Shown: positions 58,100 through 64,000 of the stretch, piece after piece
Numbering within the stretch: position 1 is the stretch's first letter
Layout: the number at the start of each line of letters is the position of its first letter
Origin: Thiocapsa marina 5811
Lineage (GTDB): Bacteria > Pseudomonadota > Gammaproteobacteria > Chromatiales > Chromatiaceae
NCBI RefSeq assembly: GCF_000223985.1
Contig: NZ_AFWV01000007.1
Location: 124,001 to 188,000, forward strand
Direction: 5' to 3'
Length of the DNA stretch: 64,000 nt
Translations under genes and position numbers: made by a program
Notes under the pieces: model-generated
Database searches by the model: none
What the model was told of the DNA's origin: nothing
Seen by the model: only the letters and a program-made list of their open reading frames with translations

Positions 58100-58294
58100 C
58101 GACAACCGCGGCAAAAATATTATCGTCGAGTTGCTTTGCTTGTCTTCGAACGGTCCCGTAGCGGAGGCGCGTCGTCGGAGCCGCCGATTCGCCAGGCATT
58201 TCGTCCCGCGTTTGCCGATCTCAGACTCAGCTCTCCGGGACCTGAATTTCCGTCCGACCGGCCCTTTCGCCGCCGATCATCGCTTCGACTCCCC

Positions 58295-58325
58295 TTGACG
58301 CGCCGATGCGAACCGGGTTTACCCT
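58295..58325 (+). promoter_or_regulatory. topA: Possible topA promoter
   Basis: TTGACG (58295-58300) is followed by TTTACC with 17-bp spacing or TACCCT with 19-bp spacing. The -35 is good and the -10 weak, 40-70 bp before the ATG. A supercoiling-sensitive promoter would be expected for topA, but nothing in the sequence proves it. Confidence 0.3.
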
Positions 58326-58366
58326 AGAGGTCCCGATTCGTTCGCTTCCGTTCGCTCGCAGCCATC

Positions 58367-60682
58367 ATGAATCTCGTCATCGTCGAATCTCCGGCTAAGG
58401 CCAAGACCATCAAGAAGTACCTCGGACCCGATTTCGAGGTGATCGCCTCCTATGGTCATGTCCGTGACCTGGTGCCCAAGGAGGGCGCGGTCGATACCGA
58501 GAACGGCTTCGCGATGAAATACCAGATCATCGATCGCAACGAGAAGCACGTTCAGGCGATTGCCAAGAAGCTCAAGGAGGCCGATGCGCTCTATCTCGCG
58601 ACCGACCCGGACCGCGAAGGCGAGGCCATCTCCTGGCATCTCTACGAGCTGCTGAAGAGCCGCCGTCAGCTCGGCAAGCGCCCGGTGTTCCGGGTGGTCT
58701 TCAACGAGATCACCAAGCGGGCGGTGCAGGATGCGGTCGCCAATCCGCGCGAGCTGTCCTACGATCTGGTCAATGCCCAGCAGGCGCGTCGTGCGCTGGA
58801 CTATCTGGTCGGCTTCAATCTCTCGCCGCTGCTGTGGAAGAAGATTCGGCGTGGTCTCTCGGCAGGCCGCGTGCAGAGCCCGGCGCTGCGCCTGATCTGC
58901 GAGCGCGAGGACGAGATCGAGGCCTTCGCCAGCCGAGAATACTGGTCGATCGAGGCCGATGCGGCCAAGGAGGCGCGGCGCTTCACCGCCAAGCTGGTCG
59001 AGTTCGAAGGCGAGAAGGTCGAGCAGTTCAGCATCGTCGACGGGGAACGTGCCGCGACCGTCCACCAGACCCTCGAGCAGGCCGCCGGCGGCAAGCTCAA
59101 GGTCGACGAGGTCGAGCGCAAGCAGCGCAAGCGCAACCCGGCACCGCCCTTCATCACCTCCACGCTCCAGCAGGAGGCCGCGCGCAAGCTCGGTTTCACG
59201 GCCCAGCGCACCATGCGCGTGGCCCAACAGCTCTACGAGGGTGTGGATGTCGGCGGCGGGCCGATCGGCCTCATCACCTACATGCGCACCGACTCGGTGA
59301 ATCTCGCCCAAGAGGCCTTGGACGAGATCCGCGCCTATGTCACGGAACGCTTCGGTGCGAATCATCTGCCCGAGCAACCGAGGTTCTACAAGACCAAGGC
59401 CAAGAACGCCCAGGAGGCCCACGAGGCGATTCGCCCCACCTCGGCCTATCAGGTCCCCAAAGAGATCCGCGCCCATCTCAGCGCGGATCAGTTCAAGCTC
59501 TACGAGCTGATCTGGAAGCGCACCCTGGCCTGTCAGATGGCCCACGCGCTCATCAACCAGGTCGCGATCACCCTGAGCGCCGGGGAGGGCAACCTCTTTC
59601 GCGCCACCGGCTCGACCGTCGCCGAGCCCGGCTTCATGAGTGTTTATCTGGAAGGTCGCGACGATGCCAAGGGCGCGGACGACGACGAGGAGCGCATGCT
59701 CCCCGAGATGAAGGCCGGGGACCTGGTCGACCTATTGGCCATCCGCCCCGAGCAGCATTTCACCGAGCCGCCGCCGCGCTACTCCGAGGCATCGCTGGTG
59801 AAGGCGCTGGAGGAGTACGGCATCGGCCGCCCCTCGACCTACGCCTCCATCATCTCCACGCTTCAGGATCGCGAGTACGTCGTCCTGGACGCCAAGCGCT
59901 TCCTGCCGACCGATGTCGGGCGGGTGGTGAATCGGTTCCTGACCGAGTATTTCACCTCCTACGTGGATTACGATTTCACCGCACGTCTGGAGGACGACCT
60001 GGATGCGGTCTCGCGCGGGGAGGGCGAATGGGTCCCCTTGCTCGAGCAGTTCTGGAAACCCTTCAAGGAGCGTGTCGACCACACCGAGGCGTCGGTCAAG
60101 CGCAGCGACGTCACCCAGGAGCGCATCGACGAGACCTGCCCCAAATGCGGCGGCCAGTTGTCGATCCGGCTCGGACGCAACGGGCGCTTCATCGGCTGCA
60201 CCAACTATCCCGACTGCGACTACACGCGCGACCTCAACCCCGACAAGGCCGAGGCGGATGCCCCCGAGCTGATCGAGGGCCGCACCTGCCCGCTCTGCAA
60301 CTCCGCGCTCGAGATCAAACGCGGGCGTTACGGCAAGTTCATCGGCTGCAGCGCCTACCCGACCTGCAAGCACATCGAGCCCTTGGAGAAACCCGAGGAT
60401 ACGGGCGTCACCTGCCCCAAGTGCACCAAGGGGACGCTGCAGAAGAAGAAGTCCCGCAAGGGCAAGATCTTCTATTCCTGCTCCACCTATCCCAAGTGCG
60501 ACTACGCCGTCTGGGACGAGCCCATCGCCGAGCCCTGCCCCAGGTGCGGATGGGCGGTCTTGACGATCAAGACCACCAAGACCAAAGGTTCGTCGAAGGT
60601 CTGTCCGCAAAAGGAATGCGGTTTCCGCGAGGCGATCGCGGAGGAGCCGGCAGAAGACGCGGCCGAGTCCGAGTCCGCGTAG
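58367..60682 (+). CDS. topA: DNA topoisomerase I
   Basis: Type IA topoisomerase that relaxes negative supercoils, 771 residues. The TOPRIM domain starts MNLVIVESPAKAKTIKKYLG with DPDREGEAISWHL. SAGRVQSPALRL and the catalytic Tyr305 in GLITYMRTDSVNLA follow. The C-terminus carries tetracysteine zinc ribbons: CPKCGGQLSIRLG...C...C, CPLCNSALEIKRG..., CPKCTKGTLQKKKS... and CPRCGWAVL.... The length is shorter than the 865 of E. coli, mainly in the C-terminal region. The TAG stop is part of the palindromic repeat L, so the last residues (ESESA) may reflect its insertion. Confidence 0.97.
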   Translation: MNLVIVESPAKAKTIKKYLGPDFEVIASYGHVRDLVPKEGAVDTENGFAMKYQIIDRNEKHVQAIAKKLKEADALYLATDPDREGEAISWHLYELLKSRRQLGKRPVFRVVFNEITKRAVQDAVANPRELSYDLVNAQQARRALDYLVGFNLSPLLWKKIRRGLSAGRVQSPALRLICEREDEIEAFASREYWSIEADAAKEARRFTAKLVEFEGEKVEQFSIVDGERAATVHQTLEQAAGGKLKVDEVERKQRKRNPAPPFITSTLQQEAARKLGFTAQRTMRVAQQLYEGVDVGGGPIGLITYMRTDSVNLAQEALDEIRAYVTERFGANHLPEQPRFYKTKAKNAQEAHEAIRPTSAYQVPKEIRAHLSADQFKLYELIWKRTLACQMAHALINQVAITLSAGEGNLFRATGSTVAEPGFMSVYLEGRDDAKGADDDEERMLPEMKAGDLVDLLAIRPEQHFTEPPPRYSEASLVKALEEYGIGRPSTYASIISTLQDREYVVLDAKRFLPTDVGRVVNRFLTEYFTSYVDYDFTARLEDDLDAVSRGEGEWVPLLEQFWKPFKERVDHTEASVKRSDVTQERIDETCPKCGGQLSIRLGRNGRFIGCTNYPDCDYTRDLNPDKAEADAPELIEGRTCPLCNSALEIKRGRYGKFIGCSAYPTCKHIEPLEKPEDTGVTCPKCTKGTLQKKKSRKGKIFYSCSTYPKCDYAVWDEPIAEPCPRCGWAVLTIKTTKTKGSSKVCPQKECGFREAIAEEPAEDAAESESA

Positions 60683-60760
60683 GGTGGACAAGCGCAGCGC
60701 AGTCCACCATCGCCGGCGCGGGATTCGGTGGACTTCGCTCGCGCTCGTCCACCCTACGGC
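60678..60760. repeat. Palindromic GTAGGGTGGACAAGC repeat, copy L
   Basis: CGTAGGGTGGACAAGCGCAG..AGTCCACC, then GGTGGACTTCGC and the closing arm GCTCGTCCACCCTACGG. It is nearly the same as copy K except the tandem start, and provides the topA stop codon (TAG 60680-60682). Confidence 0.85.
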
Positions 60761-60782
60761 TAGCCACTAGCTACGGCTCAGC

Positions 60783-61769
60783 TCAGCCGCCGGTCGCGGA
60801 CATGAACCGGATAATCTTCTCAGGGCGCTCTTTGAACTCGTGCCGCTCGGGCTTCAACGCGATGGCGCTTCGCAGGTGCGCAACCAGATCCGCCTCCCCG
60901 ATCCCGTCGCGCAGCAGGGGCCGCAGCGCGTAGCTGTTCTCTTGGCCTAGGCACAGATAGAGTGTGCCGTCGACTGTCAGGCGCACCCGGTTGCAGGTCT
61001 CGCAGAAGTGCTGCGAGATCGGGGTGATGAAACCGATCCGTGTCTCGGTCGCGCCGACACGGTAATAGCGTGCGGGACCGCCGCCCGGCAGGATGTCGGG
61101 GATCAGCTCGAAGCGCTGCTCGAGACGCCGCCGCACGCTCTGCAGATCCAGGTATTGATCCTGAGCCCCGCGGCCGGTCGCGCCCATCGGCATGGTCTCG
61201 ATCAGACGCAGCGTGAAGCCGTTTTCCGCGCAGTAGGCGAGGATGTCCTCGATCTCCTCGTCGTTCACCCCCCGCATCACGACCGTGTTCACGCGGATCG
61301 GCGCGAAGCCGACCGCGCGGGCCGCTTTGATCCCCCGCAGCACCTTGTCGAGATCCCCGCCCGTGACCTCCTTGAAGACCTGCGGACGCAGGCTGTCCAA
61401 GCTGACGTTGAGACGGCGCACGCCGGCGCGATACAGCGGCTCCGCCAGCACATCCATGCGGGTGCAGTTGCTCGAGATGGAGAGGTCGTCCAGGCCGGGC
61501 AGGGCGGAGAGCCGTTCGGCGAGGTTCGGCAGATCCTTCCGCACCAAGGGCTCGCCGCCGGTGATCCGGACATGTCGGACCCCGAGCGCCGTAAAGGCCC
61601 CGACCACGCGTGCGATCTCCTCGAAGGTGAGCCAGTGCGCCGGCTCCTCGAATCCCTTGAATCCCTTCGGCAGACAGTAGCCGCAGCGCAGGTCGCAGCG
61701 GTCCGTGACGGAAAGCCGCAGATAGGCAATGCGTCGGCCGAACGGGTCGGTCAGGGTCTGCTCGTTCAT
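60783..61769 (-). CDS. moaA: GTP 3',8-cyclase MoaA
   Basis: Radical-SAM enzyme that starts molybdenum-cofactor synthesis by rearranging GTP. The 328 residues begin MNEQTLTDPFGRRIAYLRLSVTDRC. The SAM cluster uses C25, C29 and C32 (CDLRCGYC), the second cluster the C-terminal FCETC...C set. RITGGEPLVRKD is typical, and the essential C-terminal Gly-Gly (SATGG) is intact. The start ATG 61769 is preferred; a frame to 61916 adds unrelated residues. No other moa gene is adjacent. Confidence 0.97.
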   Translation of the reverse strand: MNEQTLTDPFGRRIAYLRLSVTDRCDLRCGYCLPKGFKGFEEPAHWLTFEEIARVVGAFTALGVRHVRITGGEPLVRKDLPNLAERLSALPGLDDLSISSNCTRMDVLAEPLYRAGVRRLNVSLDSLRPQVFKEVTGGDLDKVLRGIKAARAVGFAPIRVNTVVMRGVNDEEIEDILAYCAENGFTLRLIETMPMGATGRGAQDQYLDLQSVRRRLEQRFELIPDILPGGGPARYYRVGATETRIGFITPISQHFCETCNRVRLTVDGTLYLCLGQENSYALRPLLRDGIGEADLVAHLRSAIALKPERHEFKERPEKIIRFMSATGG

Positions 61770-61824
61770 GCGGTGTGATCCGGTGGATGCGGAAGAAGGC
61801 CCTGTCCAACTGCCGGCTCCAGGG

Positions 61825-62334
61825 TCATCGGGCCTGCGACTCGGCATAGCTTCGAAGTAGCGCCAGGACGCCCGCACCGAGACAGAGGGCAAAGCCGACA
61901 AAGGCCCAGTTCGCAAGCGACAGTCCTAGAATCAGGGCGCCTTCGTCCTCGCAAAAGCCCGTCGCCATGAAAAGCGTCGGCGCCTGTTGGCCGAGCCACT
62001 CGACCCAACGCTCGATCACTCCGGGCGTGCCGGCCACACAGGACACACTCCCCGGGGGCTGTAGCTGCAGCCAGCTCTGATAGGCCGCGACACCGACTCC
62101 CGAGGCCGAGACCGGCAGCGTCACGATGCCGAGCAGGCGCCCGAGGCCCCCTGCTCCCGCGAGCCCGGCTCCGAGCGCGAGCACCGTCAGCATCATGAAG
62201 AGCAGGCGTTGGAAGATGCACAGATGACAGGGATTCAGCGCGAGCCAGTCGGTCAAGACGAAGCTCGACGCGACCGCCAGGGCGCAGCCGCCGGCCATTA
62301 GGCCCCAAAGCAGTCGAGGCGACGGTCTCGTCAT
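61825..62334 (-). CDS. dsbB: DsbB family disulfide oxidoreductase
   Basis: Inner-membrane protein that reoxidises DsbA using quinone. The 169 residues have four TM helices, the first periplasmic pair C36-H-L-C39 (LNPCHLCIFQR) and the second pair C99 and C128 (SVSCVAG, GFCEDEGA). The start at ATG 62334 gives MTRPSPRLLWGLMAGG; a longer frame to 62421 is not family-like. It lies 55 nt upstream of moaA and 34 nt downstream of a CxxC thioredoxin-like gene on the same strand. Confidence 0.92.
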   Translation of the reverse strand: MTRPSPRLLWGLMAGGCALAVASSFVLTDWLALNPCHLCIFQRLLFMMLTVLALGAGLAGAGGLGRLLGIVTLPVSASGVGVAAYQSWLQLQPPGSVSCVAGTPGVIERWVEWLGQQAPTLFMATGFCEDEGALILGLSLANWAFVGFALCLGAGVLALLRSYAESQAR

Positions 62335-62368
62335 TCCGAGGCGTCCCCGGCGAGGCAAGGGCATGACG

Positions 62369-62605
62369 TCATCGGCTGAACCATCCCTCGACCGTCTTGC
62401 GATCCGGAACCCCGCCGGCATGCACCACCTGACCGTCGATCACGACGCCCGGTGTCGACATGACCCCGTAGCCCATGATTCGGCCGAGATCCTCGACCTT
62501 CTCCAGTGCGATCTCGGCGCCCTGCGCCTTTGCGGCCTCTTCGACGACCTTGTAGGTGGCTTTGCAGTTGGCGCAGCCCGATCCCAAGATCTTGACTTCT
62601 TTCAT
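62369..62605 (-). CDS. Small thioredoxin-like redox protein (CxxC)
   Basis: A 78-residue thioredoxin/glutaredoxin-fold protein with active site GSGCANCKAT (C11, C14), the cis-Pro in MSTPGVVIDG and the C-terminal VEGWF. It belongs to the group often annotated redox-active disulfide protein 2. These genes are regularly found beside ArsP/YraQ-type permeases, as here (63 nt downstream of it), suggesting thiol delivery or metalloid handling (inference). No signal peptide, so cytoplasmic. Confidence 0.92.
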   Translation of the reverse strand: MKEVKILGSGCANCKATYKVVEEAAKAQGAEIALEKVEDLGRIMGYGVMSTPGVVIDGQVVHAGGVPDRKTVEGWFSR

Positions 62606-62668
62606 ATCGGCTCTCGTGTCGGTTGGTCCCGATACCGGGAATAGCCCAAGGGTAATAGGGGCTCCATT

Positions 62669-63625
62669 CTACGCCAGCAGGTTGAATCCGTAGCCGACCA
62701 GGATGAAGGCGGTCGCCAAGACACCCGCATAGAGCGCCAGCCCGGGCCAGCGGATGACCTTGCGCAGGATGATCATCTCCGGCAGCGAAAGTGCGGCGAT
62801 GCTCATCATAAAGGCGAGCGTGGTGCCGATCGCCACCCCTTTGCCCAGCATGGCTTCGGCCACGGGGATCGCGCCCGTTGCGTTGGAATAGAGCGGGATC
62901 CCGAGCAGGACGGCCCCCGGGACCGCCAGCCAGTTCTCGGTACCGCCCAGGTGCTCGACCACCCACTCCTCCGGGACATAGCCGTGGAAGAGTGCGCCGA
63001 CGCCGATGCCGAGCAGGACCCATTTCCAAAGTCGCCGCAGGATCTCGCGGACCTCGCCCACGGCGTAGCGATGCCGCCCGGCCAGCGAGGTGTCCGGCTC
63101 GGGCATCTTCAGCTCGCCCATGTGGATCTGCCAGACATAGGGCTCGACCCACCGCTCGGGCCGGAAGCGCTCCATGACCACGCCGCCGACATAGGCGACC
63201 GTCAAGCCGGCGGCGACATACATGAGTGTCAGCTCCCAGCCGAGGATCCCGAGCAGGATGACCACCGCGACCTCGTTGATCATGGGGCTGGCGATCAAGA
63301 AGGAGAAGGTCACCCCGAGTGGGATGCCGGCCTCGACGAAGCCGATGAAGAGCGGCACCGACGAGCAGGAGCAGAAGGGCGTGACCGCACCCAGCCCGAC
63401 CGCGGTCGAGCGCGCCGCCCATTTGGGTTTGCCGCGCACATAGGCGCGGACCCGCTCGGGCGAGAGGAGCGCCCGAAAGAGCCCCATGAGATAGATGATG
63501 ATGACCAGCATGAAGAAGATCTTCGCCGTGTCCATGACGAAGAAATGCAGCGCTGCTCCGAGATGGCTCGCCGGGTCGATGCCCAGCAGACGGTAGACGA
63601 CGAGATCGCCGAGTATATCGAACAC
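62669..63625 (-). CDS. Permease of the ArsP/YraQ (DUF318) family
   Basis: A 318-residue membrane protein with about eight to nine TM helices. The hallmark TPFCSCSSVPLFIGFVEAGIPLGVTFSFLIASPMINE contains the CSCS thiol motif; a second GIPLYSNATGAIPVAEAML segment mirrors it. ArsP relatives export organoarsenicals; other members have unknown substrates. The start is GTG (63625) with AGAGGCG upstream. A 20-bp dyad at 63665-63684 lies about 40 bp upstream and may be an ArsR-type operator. The downstream thioredoxin-like, dsbB and moaA genes are co-oriented. Confidence 0.9.
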   Translation of the reverse strand: MFDILGDLVVYRLLGIDPASHLGAALHFFVMDTAKIFFMLVIIIYLMGLFRALLSPERVRAYVRGKPKWAARSTAVGLGAVTPFCSCSSVPLFIGFVEAGIPLGVTFSFLIASPMINEVAVVILLGILGWELTLMYVAAGLTVAYVGGVVMERFRPERWVEPYVWQIHMGELKMPEPDTSLAGRHRYAVGEVREILRRLWKWVLLGIGVGALFHGYVPEEWVVEHLGGTENWLAVPGAVLLGIPLYSNATGAIPVAEAMLGKGVAIGTTLAFMMSIAALSLPEMIILRKVIRWPGLALYAGVLATAFILVGYGFNLLA

Positions 63626-63664
63626 CTTTGCGCGCCTCTGCGGCGTTGATCATTGGCGTCTACT

Positions 63665-63684
63665 ATATACGATCTTCCGTATAT
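63665..63684. promoter_or_regulatory. ArsR-type dyad upstream of the permease
   Basis: ATATACG, ATCTTC, CGTATAT: perfect 7-bp arms with a 6-bp centre in an AT-rich island (starting TACTATATACG), between DUF302 and the permease. It overlaps where a -10 box for the permease would lie. ArsR/SmtB-family operators often have ATA...TAT dyads of this size. No regulator gene lies in the window. Confidence 0.55.
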
Positions 63685-63711
63685 CCGGATTGCGCGATGT
63701 CACGAGCAGCC

Positions 63712-63771
63712 GGATCACGGCGCTCGGGATCACGGCGCTCGGGATCACGGCGCTCGGGATCACGGCTTGCG
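63712..63771. repeat. 15-bp tandem repeat, four units
   Basis: GGATCACGGCGCTCG occurs three times without error (63712-63756), plus a fourth diverged unit GGATCACGGCTTGCG (63757-63771). It stops 3 nt before the DUF302 stop codon (minus strand), in the short space to the permease operator. Confidence 0.92.
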
Positions 63772-63773
63772 GG

Positions 63774-64000
63774 TCACAACTCTCCGGCCGCGCCGCCTTC
63801 CATGATCGCCCGGATGGTGTCGCGGACCTTCAGGGAGGACGCCTTGAGCTCTTCGGGAAGCTCCCGACCGCCGTGGATCATCATGTCCAGGTTCATGCTG
63901 TAGAGCGTCAGGCGCCCCTCCTTGTCTTCGACCAAGGCGATGCGGCAGGGCATGAAGCCGCTGTACTCGTTGCGATATTCGAGCATCTGTCGACCGACCC
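63774..64000 (-). CDS. DUF302 family protein, 5' part outside the window
   Basis: The minus-strand frame is open to the window edge (VGRQ before MLEYRNEY), so the Met at 63986 is internal. The visible 75 residues, YSGFMPCRIALVEDKEGRL, LYSMNLDMMIHGG and ELPEELKASSLKVRDTIRAIMEGGAAGEL, match the C-terminal half of DUF302 proteins, with the conserved MPCRI Cys. The family is small and soluble or exported, often near sulfur-oxidation or metal genes; its function is unknown. It is the gene upstream of the permease group on the same strand. Confidence 0.82.
   Translation of the reverse strand, partial: VGRQMLEYRNEYSGFMPCRIALVEDKEGRLTLYSMNLDMMIHGGRELPEELKASSLKVRDTIRAIMEGGAAGEL

Overview
The window is a G+C-rich chromosomal segment, almost fully coding, from a gammaproteobacterium. 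Gene orders typical of that class include mpl-ubiX, hemC-hemD, smc-zipA-ligA, def-fmt-rsmB-DUF4390-ntrYX-trkA, and lysM-dprA-smg-topA. Multihaem cytochromes, DUF302 and an ArsP-like permease next to this core suggest a Chromatiales/Chromatiaceae-type (purple sulfur bacterium-like) host. That placement is inference; no marker in the window proves it. I saw no rRNA, no convincing tRNA, no CRISPR array, no prophage and no transposase gene.

Layout. 1-6.1 kb: the 3' part of mpl and ubiX, convergent with sucA-sucB (2-oxoglutarate dehydrogenase E1/E2). 6.2-9.5 kb: a small hypothetical gene, an NRDE protein, then hemC-hemD. 9.5-18.8 kb: a leftward signalling operon, in transcription order TonB-dependent receptor, YfiR-like periplasmic protein, membrane diguanylate cyclase and a 1721-residue hybrid histidine kinase. 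19-25.2 kb: a lipoprotein, a 2Fe-2S flavin reductase, an SDR enzyme, two small envelope proteins, an RRM protein, and ubiD preceded by a possible 14-codon leader peptide. 25.6-28.5 kb: oligopeptidase A and a CNP1-like protein. 28.7-36.7 kb: smc-zipA-ligA, a small gene and an alpha-carbonic-anhydrase homologue that has lost a zinc ligand. 36.9-40.8 kb: divergent multihaem cytochromes (pentahaem; octahaem HAO-like plus NapC/NrfH-like tetrahaem) and a small membrane protein. 41-45.3 kb: PpiC-type isomerase, YciI, YciB, an AGCS symporter and BolA. 45.4-54.7 kb: an ankyrin protein, trkA, ntrX, ntrY, DUF4390, rsmB, fmt and def. 54.9-60.7 kb: LysM protein, dprA, smg and topA. 60.8-64 kb: moaA, dsbB, a CxxC thioredoxin-like protein, the permease and a partial DUF302 gene behind an ArsR-type palindrome.

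The strongest unexplained structure is a family of non-coding elements of nearly fixed length (86-88 bp) with terminal inverted repeats close to TTAAACCGCGTC. Twelve copies sit in the window. Their two arms change together from copy to copy. Eight of the twelve occur as four pairs separated by 18-19 nt. Several supply the stop codon of the adjacent gene. A second palindromic family (GTAGGGTGGACAAGC...) occurs twice.
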